Part shown: piece after piece, positions 11,231 to 20,328 of the stretch
Layout: each line of letters starts with the position of its first letter
How positions within the stretch are numbered: position 1 is the stretch's first letter
NCBI GenBank assembly: GCA_001579985.1
Contig: LRSR01005796.1
Location: 1 to 20,909, forward strand
Direction of reading: 5' to 3'
Length of the DNA: 20,909 nucleotides
Source of the DNA: Hypsibius dujardini
Lineage: Eukaryota; Tardigrada; Eutardigrada; Parachela; Hypsibiidae
Program-made: the position numbers and the translations under genes
Notes under the pieces: generated by a model
Databases searched by the model: none
Seen by the model: the letters and a program-made list of their open reading frames with translations, nothing else
Told to the model about the DNA's origin: nothing

Positions 11231-12913
11231 CTAATCACTTGACTCGCGATCTCCTCCTTTGCAGTCGGTATAACCAAACTCCAGCGCGTCCATGTCGATC
11301 CATCCTGACCCCAGCATCACGTCTAAACTCGGCATCATTAGATCGTAGATGGTCGTTTTACGAAGCTTGCGGTAGTCGATGTTGTCACGCAGCCACTCAA
11401 TTGAGTATCCTTCGCCGAGCTGCGGTTCCCGTCTGAAAGAAAATATAAAAAGACAAAAATGTGAACATTAACCCACACACATGACAGCAAACTGAAAGAC
11501 AAATAGAAGACAGTTCAGTATGAGGCAAGGAAGCTTGCATCTTTAAATCAAACCAGTGAGCAACTAACCGCCGAAAAAAATCGAGAATATCAGTTGCTAT
11601 TGCATCCCACTCCTCACTCGAGTACTCCGCGTGAGGCTCAAACAGTTCGATTTCTTGCAAGAAATTTGCCACGGGTTCAATGCTAAGAAAACCCGGCAAG
11701 ACGGCATCGCCCAACACCATCAAATCGCCTTCCAGATGGGCTCCCATGCGCAGGGTCACTTTCTCTATGTGCATCGCTAGCTCACAATCTCCTGCCTCAA
11801 AGGGAGCCGGCTGATCAACGTCCCATTTCCAGCAGTAGAATGAGAGGCGACAACGCACCAACGTGATCGGCCAGTCACCTTTCCGGACAGTCGGACACAG
11901 CAACGGCAGCAGATCGGGAATTGTAAAGTCCACCAACATCAGCGACATCTCCTTGACAGATCGACCCGTGCCGAAGTGATCGAAGCACAAGTGCAGTAGG
12001 GTATGGACATGGAGACGTTTTGGATAGTACTCGGTGAGAATGTTGTTATCGTGAGCGGCTTTGATGATAACGCAAATGTGCTTGACGTGGTTGGGGAAGA
12101 CCCACGACCAAAACTTAGCGACAGGCGACTTAGCGACAGGCCGCTCCCAAGGGCCTGGCTTGCTGGCCCCTTCGACTCCCGTGTCGCTCAGATCCTCCTC
12201 CGATTCAGCGTGAGTCAGGGAGGGCAGATTCGGGAATGTGGCCAGGTCATAGAAAGCGTTCTTCTTGATACTGGAATCCCAGGTCAGGATGAATTCCCAC
12301 TGCTTACAGACGCTAGAAAAAGAAACGCAAAATCTATTAGCTGTGCGGTATCATGAAAAGAAACGTCCTGCAGAATCGCAGATGTGCGACAGTAACGGAC
12401 GATCTATTAATCAATCATAAGGGGCAAAAAAGCAATTAACAACAATCAGAAACGGCAACAGTGCGACAATCAAGCGGTCAAGTAATTGAACATAAATGAG
12501 TTACTGTATACCGACGGAACGCTCAAATCTGCTTCAATCTTTGATGCTGCATCAATCGTCTAGAAAACCGAGATAGTGTACCACTCACAAAATAATTTAC
12601 TGCCAGGCAAATAAGCATAATGAAAAGATGAGCAAAAGGGACAAAACAAATAGCATTTCATTGATTTCAAGTCAATCAATCAATCAAGTTAATCAATCAA
12701 TCAATTAAGTCAATCAATGACAGGGCAGAATGCAGTCCGCCAAATCTCTCACCTACGCGCTTCCCACTGCTGAAAGCAGTCCAGCTTCCCGAAGATTTTG
12801 GCCAGCATCTCCACAGGCAAATCCGAAATGGTCATCCCCGAGCCAGAGTTGAATGGCGTCGCGGAAGTAGGATGCGAGCAGTCTGATGTGTTCACTTCCG
12901 CGTTCTCTTCCAT
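11231..12913 (-). CDS. F-box protein
   Basis: Likely substrate-recognition subunit of an SCF (Skp1-Cullin-F-box) ubiquitin ligase. Exons are 12913-12753, 12312-11569 and 11432-11231 (introns 440 and 136 nt, both in phase 2), giving 368 residues. An in-frame TAG six codons upstream of the ATG supports the start. An F-box lies at about residues 29-66: ISDLPVEMLAKIFGKLD, then WEARSVCKQWE, the pattern of the Skp1-binding helices, assembled across intron 1. The rest (HICVIIKAAHDN, LLHLCFDHFGTG, CRLSFYCWKWD, HIEKVTLRMGAHLEGD) has leucine- and cysteine-spaced segments that could be irregular leucine-rich repeats, but I do not recognise a family. PVAKSPVAK comes from a small direct duplication near 12113-12142. 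The frame continues past the TAG, so the C-terminus is uncertain. Confidence 0.72.
12671..12719. repeat. AATC/TTGA tetranucleotide tract in F-box intron 1
   Basis: A run of CAAT tetranucleotides (TCAATCAATCAATC type) with single-base interruptions, lying about 34 nt downstream of the exon 1 donor of the F-box gene on the minus strand. Confidence 0.85.
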
Positions 12914-13322
12914 GACTGCACAGGCGTGCTACCAAGAAAGCTTCCCGAAATCAATCGTAGCAGTGCTCACGCATTTGGTAGCCATGCCGAAGTGCAAAAA
13001 AACCCAAAGAATGATTAACAATAAGAGAAGACCATAAACGAGACTTCCGATCGCAATGCGATCGGATCGCAACAGAACGAATAATGCACTAGAAATTATG
13101 GTATCCGTGTCCGTAACGGCGCAAGTGACTTTTTTTCAGTTTAAACGAATTCACGATTGAGGAAAACTAAAAATCTTATGTATTCAAATCTGAGACATGA
13201 ATCTCTGTAAAGGCTTTGAAGTAGCGTAGGAGTTATACCTATCCTGGTGCGTGGGCTGTCCGGGTTCACCAAGCACGTTTGAAGGTGTCATGCTTTGCTG
13301 TGAATACGGCTTTTTTGCCAGT

Positions 13323-13387
13323 GCCACCAACAGGTGGCGTCTTGACTGTCTTGTCGCCACCTTTCCGTAAGACTGACCTACGGTCTT
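13323..13387. repeat. Cluster of overlapping hairpins
   Basis: GCCACC (13323-13328) and GGTGGC (13333-13338) form a 6-bp stem with a 4-nt loop. The same GGTGGCG can instead pair with CGCCACC (13355-13361), a 7-bp stem with a 15-nt loop, so the two are mutually exclusive. Just after come CCGTA (13365-13369) against TACGG (13379-13383), and AAGAC (13369-13373) against GTCTT (13383-13387), again overlapping alternatives. Confidence 0.5.
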
Positions 13388-13419
13388 TTTCGCAGGTGTA
13401 ATTGTGCGAGACTATGAGT

Positions 13420-13449
13420 GCAGTATACGTACGTCGTACGAAGTACTGC
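13420..13449. repeat. 30-nt imperfect dyad
   Basis: GCAGTATACGTACG is followed by a CGTACGAAGTACTGC arm that is its near reverse complement, centred around CGTACGTCGTACG. It could be a binding site for a dimeric factor or a cruciform-prone spot. Function unknown. Confidence 0.45.
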
Positions 13450-13619
13450 TGTATACCCCGATCGGATGGAGCTACAGTAATTTGATTGTTATTTACTTAA
13501 CGAACCAACAGCTATGTACCTCGTGCGCACACACATGGATTTGCAACCGGGAAAGTGAAAGAAAGGCGTCTACTTGACAACTGTTAAAAATGCACGCTGA
13601 ACAATAGTCATAGTCCTTG

Positions 13620-16600
13620 TTAGTAGTACTCAGCGCCATTGTCTTGAGAATTGCTTCCGTTCGACATTGGGTAATGATTAAGGTCGTGTTGCTTTGCTGA
13701 AGCATTGTCCGGCAAACCGTAATCCGGTCGTGGTGATGGGGAGTTGGACTGGGCTTTGGCGATCGGGCTAGCTTCCAGCACCCGATTGGGGTCCTGCTTG
13801 AGGAGACTACGGCGATATTTTGCACGGGCATTCTGGAACCATACCTACGAACCAAAGCGAGCTGTTGTTAGCGGGGAAGTACAATGGAGAAATAGATCAT
13901 GTAGCATTAGAGAGATCTCATCGCGCTCCTCTTTTGAGAACAACGTCGACAAATGTCCAAAATGTTAATTCATTCTCAATAACTGGTTGATTCATTCTCA
14001 CTCACTGCTTACCTGAAGGACTCTCTTCGTCAGGCCCGTCTTCTGTGCAAGCTGCTTGAGGTCCTTTGCGTCAGGATTGTGATTGATACCGAAGTACCTA
14101 ATGGAATGACAGAGCGTGGTTAATCTTCCTTCCTGAATTTCTTTACCGCAACAAAGTAGTGAAAACACGCTGTGTGAACGTACTGTTTCATGGAGCGAAG
14201 TTGTTGGTGCTTGAAGCTGGTTCTCATGCGCTTGGTGCGCTGGTGTTGTTGGTTGTTCGGTGAGGATGAGTCCGTGATGGAGTGCGTGAGGTGCGCCATC
14301 TGCAAGCCGGGACTGGAACTGGCTAATCGGGACGGGGACGATTCCTCTGAGCCTGTGATAATAAGACAATTATCGGATGATCGTGTGAAAGAGGTTTCGT
14401 AACCTTAGCGGTTTTTTTGGACAACAAAAAGCACACTTCTTCTAAAAGGTAGGACAAAATTATGTAAATGGACAATTGCAAATTTTCTCGAAAATAATAT
14501 ATCGCTGACGAATAGTGCGTCTCGCATATAACTTGTATGTGTCAAAACAAATTGAAAATAAATAAACAGATATATAGATAATAAATAAATAATAATACTA
14601 TAACAAAGAAAAGAATAAATGAAATGCAAATAAATTAAAAATTCACTTTGCGGAATGTCTGAAACAGGACACAGGCAACACAGGCAGCAAGGACACAGGA
14701 CACAGACAACAGGCAACAGGACGCAGGCAACACAGACAACAGGCAACAGGACGCAGGCAACACAGGCAATCTCAATTGACCCATTTATCTTAGGGAATTT
14801 TTCTCTGTTGCAGTTTTCAATAAAAAATCCATTCCCTGCTGCTTATAACCTGGTTAATGATTACATTCCCTTACTAGATGTAAAAGACGACTGCTGCGCA
14901 GTTTGCACCGGAAGAGCCGCGTTCGGCGAGGCGGCACTGGAGAAGTGGTGGTAACACTGCTGCTCCAGTTGCATCGCGGCTGCTGCTTGCCGCTGCTGCA
15001 ACAGCTCCGCCTGCCCCACCGGATCACCGTGTAACTCCCCACCGCTTCCATTCAACCCACCCGCAGTGTGGCGCTGGTTAATTACACCGCCACTCCCGTC
15101 GTCGAAGGAAATCAAGTTTCGCTTGGTCCGTCGAATCCGGCTTTTCATACGCGACGACGCGGAGGATGATGCTGATGTCTGGTGGTGGTGATGGTGGAAA
15201 AGGTCTTTCCGACCGTCGTTCCCGTCACCACCGTCGTCATGTCGCGGGACGATGCGGTTCTGAAGTTGGGCAAAGTGCGGCGAGACCGGGGCGCCATGAT
15301 CGGCCATGAGGATGGGCAGACGGAGGGATGCGGCGGTGGCGGTGGTGGTGGGGATGTCGGAGGAGGCGGCCGAGAAGGAGTCATGGCTGCTGTGTGGGGG
15401 CAGTAGTGCTGCTGTCGAGGATAGAGTGTCACTTGCGGGGTTTGACGAGGATCCGACACCGCCGCCGCCGCCGCCGCCGACGTGAGCGACGGCTGCAGCG
15501 GGATGGAAATGACGTTGACAGAGGATGGCGCCGTCGTCACGCATCGTAAACTCATCCCCCGTGTGGAGTGTCGCGGTGCAGGCCAGGCAGCGGAAACACG
15601 GGACGTGGAAGACAAACTCCCGTACGCGCATCACAAACTCGTCCGCTCGGATCGGGTAGTTGCAGCCGTGGCAGCGGCTATTTTGATAACCTCTAAAGGA
15701 ACACGAGAAAAACAAACACACGGTTGAAAACGGAACCCTTCCAGAAGGAACGCATGGAACGCTTCCAGAAGGAACGCATCGAACCCTTCAAGAAGGAACG
15801 CATAGAACGCTTCAAGAAGGGGCAAAAACTGTTTGTTTTTTGGGAAATATTTGACCCACGGTTTTCTGACACTGTTCGGTTTGAGTTTATTTTTTACGGG
15901 ACGGGAGGAAAAAGTAACGTTTTCGGGAAGAACGTTGAAAATCGAACAGATTTAACATTTAAAAAAAACCGTCATTTCGGAAGACAGTGGTATATTTCGG
16001 GTCGTTATTTCTTATAGCGGAGTTTACAAATAATTGAAAATCGAACAGATTGACCGTTACAACTTCGTTCGAAAATTAGAAAAGGTCAAGCTTGCTTGAA
16101 GTTCGAATATAAAATTTTGCGATCTGTCATTATTACGGTCCATATAATTGAGAGGCGTTTTATAAAAAGCCTCTAAGTCGTTGGGGATTCTTTTGCACAT
16201 AAAAGAGTACAATTGTTCTGAAAGCTCATTAAAAATTAGGAAGTGGAAGTATTAAACAACTGCAACCCTTTTTGCAAAAAGATCGCTGACGACGCCTGGC
16301 TTTTATATTTTAGCAATGGGATCGCGAAGTCGGCAGTAACAAATGCCGCAACATGAAGGCAAGTGTGAACAGGCACACTTACTCGGGGCTCAGCCTTCGA
16401 CTCTTGTACTTGTAATAGTCCTCTTTACAAAGAATCATCCCGTCCTTGTAATAGCAGATCATTTGTCGGTCTAGAGTTACACTACAAACACTGCACTTTA
16501 GACAGTGGCAGTGATAAAAGTCTTGCGAATTGGAAACAGATAAGAAGTACTGCTCCGATATCCCATTCCGACAGCCGGAGCAGATTAGCGCGGGGAAGTA

Positions 16601-16786
16601 TCCCGCAGCAGGGTGTTGGACATGGTGTTGGGGATGGGCCACGTCCTCGTTTCCGGGTAATAGTCCGTGGTCGTGATCGTGGTCAAGCTGCAGACACGAT
16701 GGCTCTTCCCCGTGTGCGGTAACATGGGAATTGATGGCTTCCTCCTGCTCATTATGACCGCTGTTAGACCGCTCCAGAATCGGCAT
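13620..16786 (-). CDS. ap: LIM-homeodomain transcription factor, apterous/Lhx2/Lhx9 class
   Basis: Nuclear DNA-binding regulator of dorsal/limb and neuronal identity in animals. Five exons: 16786-16383, 15692-14875, 14352-14184, 14097-14013 and 13844-13620, giving 566 residues (intron phases 2, 1, 2, 0). The start has an in-frame TGA four codons upstream and a GCCGCCGCC ATG context. LIM1 ligands are C69, C72, H92, C95, C98, C101, C120 and D123; LIM2 ligands are C142, C145, H164, C167, C170, C173, C193 and H196. A linker of about 250 residues is low-complexity (Gly run, HHHHH, Ser/Ala/Gln-rich). The homeodomain (about 447-506) reads TKRMRTSFKHQQLRSMK, YFGINHNPDAKDLKQLAQK and VWFQNARAKYRR, diagnostic of this class. 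It is split by introns after residue 464 (mid-codon) and between Q492 and V493. The C-tail (AEYY) is short. Confidence 0.93.
14664..14769. repeat. CAGGCAACA-type tandem repeat in apterous intron 2
   Basis: Degenerate copies of ACAGGCAACACAGG-like units. Within them a 30-nt block at 14701-14730 (CACAGACAACAGGCAACAGG and 10 more bases) is repeated exactly at 14731-14760, a recent tandem duplication. Confidence 0.9.
15733..15821. repeat. 24-bp tandem repeat in apterous intron 1
   Basis: Almost four units of GAACSCTTCMAGAAGGAACG plus CATN: 15733-15756, 15757-15780, 15781-15804 and a partial 15805-15821. Units 1 and 3 carry CCC and units 2 and 4 CGC; units 1-2 carry CCAG and units 3-4 CAAG. This pattern fits duplication of a 48-bp dimer. 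It sits about 40 nt upstream of the exon 2 acceptor. Both strands are open across it. Confidence 0.9.
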
Positions 16787-17471
16787 GGCGGCGGCCGATC
16801 ATCAATTTTTTAAGCGACACTTTGACTGAAAGAATTGGAGAAGTAAAAAAGTTGCAACGAAACGAGAGCATTAAATTTTTCAGACGTCGGTTGGTTTTGA
16901 GAGTGCTCCTGTATATCGGCTTGCACAAATATATCCACCGAGAGATGTTCAGGACGTGTTTCGACGCATGCAAAGACGCTATCCAATCGATCCCTTGCTC
17001 GTCCGACAGAGAGGGTTGGCGCCACGGACCAAGGACACAGAGGAAGGCTGCACGGCGATTGGTCGTTGGGAGAGAGGCGTCAAGTGCCGCGCAGTTGATG
17101 GCTTTCTCAGGCTCAGACAAGTCAGTTAGCAGTTCTATTGGACTGCCTCATAAATGTGATTGATTCAAATGATCTACACTGTGTATTCAAAATCAGCCTA
17201 TCGGTGCTCAAAGAAGTAGAAATACTTCTCCGTACCTGACCTCGACAAAAGTCGTAGGAGGTGTTTGTGATAAAGTTTTGTATAACTCGATAAATAAGCG
17301 CTTGACTGAATAGGGCTTTTTATGTCCACTATTACTACGATAGTAATCTGTCCATTAAAGTTTAAAATTTGCGTTGAAGTAATTTTTTTACATTTTAAAG
17401 ATAATAATGAATCTCAAGAGGCTTCTTAAAAATAGGTATCGGAAATGTGTTCTAGTATGAGATCACTATTG

Positions 17472-17502
17472 TAGGATCACTAGGATCACTAGGATCACTA
17501 GG
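17472..17502. repeat. 9-bp direct repeat (GGATCACTA)
   Basis: AGGATCACT is repeated head to tail three times, with a further partial copy. It is short and in no gene. Confidence 0.8.
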
Positions 17503-17573
17503 GAAATCGGGAGACGCCAACAGGGATGAGGGTTGTTTTCGATTTGAATTTGCGGCATGTCTAATTTGACTGG

Positions 17574-17594
17574 CCGTCCGTCCGTCCGTCCGTC
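17574..17594. repeat. CCGT tetranucleotide tract
   Basis: Five CCGT units in a row. The same repeat appears in the opposite orientation (ACGG) at 18134-18298, so the two tracts form an inverted pair around 17953-18102. Confidence 0.9.
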
Positions 17595-17952
17595 TCCAGA
17601 CGTTCCAGTTCAAGTGTTATCTCAATCTGCTCATCTTCTTCGGCAAGCCGGCATGGCTTCGTTTCGTAGTGTGAACACGAGGCATTTCGAGCAAAACAGT
17701 CACGACTGCAGAGATTAGAACACTGCTCTACAAGAAATTGTCCTTATGGAAATAATTCAATCCTAAACATTATATTTTATCAGCTTTTTAATTTGTCTGC
17801 GTAATGTAAATTTTTACAGTCAGTATTGCTTGCTAATTCCTCACCGAGCGAGATGAAAATTGTTAGGACAGCCTACAACACCTTTGAGTTTAACGCTACC
17901 GCAGCAAACGTCAGTGTGGATCAATAGCCCGGAAAATCAATAGCGCGCCACC

Positions 17953-18102
17953 TCAGCGGGGAGCATGTCCATGGCAAGTCCCCCGCAGCTTCTCCCACCG
18001 ATCCCGCTCATTGTTTACACTACCATTCAGATCGGCCGTGGCGTAACCCACAAGGAAACCGATAAGTATACCTACAAGCCAACCGAAGGACACAGTTACC
18101 TC
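17953..18102 (-). CDS. Possible terminal exon with one membrane segment
   Basis: A 50-codon open stretch ending in TGA (17955-17953). It encodes one strongly hydrophobic glycine-spaced helix (FGWLVGILIGFLVGYATA), followed by DLNGS and a charged short tail with RDRWEK. There is no start codon, so it would have to be an exon. An AG precedes GAG at 18102, but the pyrimidine tract is poor. A possible upstream exon is 18494-18434 (TPICRNGSLKYSRDAQ...), with acceptor CTTCTCAG and donor CAG/GTGTGC, which joins in frame. I know no family for it. It may be a chance frame; composition is the only support. Confidence 0.22.
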   Translation of the reverse strand, partial: EVTVSFGWLVGILIGFLVGYATADLNGSVNNERDRWEKLRGTCHGHAPR

Positions 18103-18133
18103 CTTGTCCAGTCAGATAGTCAAGTGAATTGAC

Positions 18134-18298
18134 TTGACGGACGGATGAACAAACGGACAAACGGAGAGTCGCACGGACGGACGAACAGACGGACAAACGG
18201 AGAGTCGCACGGAGGGACGGACAGACGGACAGACGGAGGGACGAAGGGACGGACGGCTGGACGGACGGACGGACGGACGGACGGACGGACGGACGGAA
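18134..18298. repeat. ACGG/GGAC satellite-like array
   Basis: About 165 nt of GGAC tetranucleotides. The left half carries a 36-bp higher-order duplication (GGACAAACGGAGAGTCGCAC begins at 18155 and again at 18191); the right half is almost pure GGAC. It is the reverse-complement repeat of the CCGT tract at 17574. Confidence 0.92.
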
Positions 18299-19200
18299 CG
18301 ATAAATGTAGTAATGAAGTGAACTATTACGCTTCATTCGATGACCGTTGTTACGCCACAGATGGGGTCGTTATTGACGCTTCAGTGACTCTTAAAGAATT
18401 AACACGGTGTTTCACACTCACTCACACGCACACCTGAAGCGGACTTTGAGCGTCTCTGGAGTATTTTAAGCTTCCGTTGCGGCAGATGGGCGTCCTGAGA
18501 AGAGTGCAGGGATTATTGATAGCGCGATAGATTTCACAGTTTGAGTATATACTCAGTACTCGTATCAGACTATAAGTGACTACTCTAATGTTCTTCTACT
18601 GCTTCCGTTCTTGAAAGTTCACACACACCTGTGTCGGAGTTGTTTCGCCCACTACACGAATGGAAAATCGTGGATATAATTTCCTGCCTGCTGCCGCGGC
18701 GAAATAATCTTTACGGTTAAATATTTAATGCACTAGCTCAGTGTGACTTCTTTATTTAAGTTAATCAATAGAGAAAGCCGGCAGGTGACTGTGTATTGAA
18801 TCTCTTTTATGTTGCAAAATTCGATATTTCTTCCGCACTCTGCTCTACACATCCACCGGTAGTGGTAGATGTAGATTCAATGTTTCCAGGACAGAGAATG
18901 CCCGGGAACCAGAGCGACCTTATTTGAAGAGGCAACTGAAACAGTCCTTTTCACCCATTAAACAATACTTACCATCAATGGTCAAAGTAAACAGTTCAAG
19001 TGTAAAGAGGGCGCGCGCGCGCATGCGTGGATACTGTAAATTAATCCATATTTGCCCGGAGGTTCAAATAATTTTAAATGCTCCCGAAATTGAAGGAAAG
19101 AGATCCCGAAAGATTTTATGGCATAGTCTATAGTTATCCCGAGCGTCTTCTCTTGATCGGGCGTTTTCGATGTCTATGTCATAAATATTTTCTGTCTGAT
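18299..19200. other. Non-coding flank, no gene recognised
   Basis: About 0.9 kb with no supported gene. It includes a candidate small exon (18434-18494, minus strand; see the membrane-segment entry) and a GCGCGCGCGC run at about 19011 that could adopt Z-DNA. Nothing else stands out. Confidence 0.4.
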
Positions 19201-19227
19201 GCAAATGTCTTAATTGTGGCTTGTCAG

Positions 19228-19423
19228 AGACATACCTGGTTTTTCTGAGACATGTCTGGCTTTGTCTGAGACATGTCTGGCTTTGTCTCAGACATGTCTG
19301 GCTTTGTCTCAGACATGTCTGGCTTTGTCTGAGACATGTCTGGCTTTGTCTCAGAAATGTCTGCTTTGCTTGAGACATGCCTGGCTTTGTCTGAAACCTA
19401 CCTGGCTTGTCTGAGACATGTCT
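19228..19423. repeat. 21-bp tandem array of AGACATGTCT palindromes
   Basis: Ten units with consensus CTTTGTCTSAGACATGTCTGG. The 10-bp palindrome AGACATGTCT is perfect in six units (starting 19248, 19269, 19290, 19311, 19332 and 19414). A seventh (AGACATGCCT, 19373) still fits RRRCWWGYYY, the p53-family half-site consensus; the other three are degenerate (19228, 19353 and about 19394). Spacing is 21 bp, one step of 20, which is two helical turns. It lies about 2.5 kb upstream of the apterous start codon. Because 21 is a multiple of three, both strands are open across it; I take those frames as by-products. Confidence 0.9.
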
Positions 19424-19641
19424 GGATGATATTGGAGAGATTGCCTTGGCTATCCATACGTCCATGCCTATGTCTGCGAATTGTCTGAATCTGTCTTAGG
19501 TGCTTTAACTGCATGTAGTGTAACTAATACCCCAGACAGAGAGAGCTGATGACCAGCTGCCTCAGTGTGGTTGACCAAAAAGAATGTCTGTGCTTGCATC
19601 AAACACACATCATGAACATCATGCAGTACTGTAAATATCAA

Positions 19642-20001
19642 TCAGCACAGAACTGGGAAAAAATCACTTTCCCCCGCGATCGAGTTTCTTTGGGGAGTTT
19701 TTCCAGCGCTTTCTCCCGCTGTCGCATCATCCGTCAATCTCGCCCACACACATGATTGATACGAAGCGCCCGCGATTCGGTCTGGTGGAGACCGGTCGCG
19801 CAGTCTTGACATGACAGTTGATATGAAATATAGCTTCTTCTTTGGGGCTTGGCATGCCAGAAAAAGATGCTCTGTAAAGATACCAAAGTATCGAGCTTCG
19901 CAGTTGTGACATCTTGTCGCTCGTTTCTCTGTCTCCTTCTCTCGCAGCGGATTCTGCGCCGCTGCCTTGGCGAAGGGATCCCGTTTCATCAAACGGTCCA
20001 A
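19642..20001 (-). CDS. Unassigned 119-codon reading frame
   Basis: Open from an ATG at 20001 to a stop at 19642. The N-terminal part is basic (MDRLMKRDPFAK, LREKETEKRATR), followed by CHNCEARYFGIF and a Ser/Arg-rich part. No domain is recognised and no partner exon is evident. The length is only a little above chance for this base composition, so I list it as doubtful. Confidence 0.15.
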   Translation of the reverse strand: MDRLMKRDPFAKAAAQNPLREKETEKRATRCHNCEARYFGIFTEHLFLACQAPKKKLYFISTVMSRLRDRSPPDRIAGASYQSCVWARLTDDATAGESAGKTPQRNSIAGESDFFPVLC

Positions 20002-20271
20002 GGGAATGTTAATCGGTCTGCACTACACACAACACTTGTCGTTTATCCCGTCTCTTAATCAGAGCGTCCATAATCGGTTAATGACCATTTTCCCATCCCC
20101 TAAATAGGGGAATAAGCGTCACAATAAAGAGCAGCAGCTACTAGTATGTGGTCAGTCATATATCAGTGCTGCTGACAGACTGACAGACATTTCATACATT
20201 TTTTCACAGCCGGAAAAAAATGTTTTCAAATTGTTAACTTCGTGTTGTAGTAATGATCCATCGATAAATTA

Positions 20272-20328
20272 TATAAATATATATACATTATATAAATAAA
20301 TATACATTATTTAAATAGATATACATTA
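20272..20328. repeat. AT-rich minisatellite, 3 x 19 bp
   Basis: Three head-to-tail copies of TATAAATADATATACATTA (20272-20290, 20291-20309, 20310-20328), differing at two or three positions. It is almost purely A and T. Confidence 0.88.

Larger units (their letters stand above)
12914..13619. other. Intergenic between F-box 5' end and apterous 3' end
   Basis: 706 nt serving as upstream region of the F-box gene and downstream region of the LIM-homeobox gene. No gene is recognised. It carries a cluster of overlapping hairpins (13323-13387) and a 30-nt dyad (13420-13449), listed separately. Confidence 0.5.
16787..17952. other. Apterous 5' flank, no gene recognised
   Basis: Upstream region of the LIM-homeobox gene. 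No TATA box was located with confidence. It holds a 9-bp direct repeat GGATCACTA in four copies (about 17470-17502) and a short CCGT tract (17574-17594). Open frames around 16800-17160 on both strands are not supported by any family. Confidence 0.45.

Noticed and set aside
11223-11240. An 8-nt intron (GTGATTAG) removing the F-box TAG
   Set aside because: It has GT and AG ends but is far too short to splice, and its removal would break the reading frame.
15182-15549. Plus-strand Gly- and Arg-rich frames over the apterous linker
   Set aside because: They are antisense to the low-complexity His/Gly/Ala linker of the LIM-homeobox protein.
18112-18336. Minus-strand frame of Arg/Pro/Ser repeats (RPSVRPSV)
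   Set aside because: This is a translation of the GGAC array.
19228-19423. CRISPR array
   Set aside because: Units are head-to-tail with no unique spacers, and the setting is a eukaryotic genome with introns.
19064-19465. Minus-strand 133-codon frame with a seven-residue repeat (RQSQTCL)
   Set aside because: The 21-bp unit is a multiple of three, so both strands stay open automatically; no start context, splice partner or family supports a repeat protein. Kept only as a DNA repeat.
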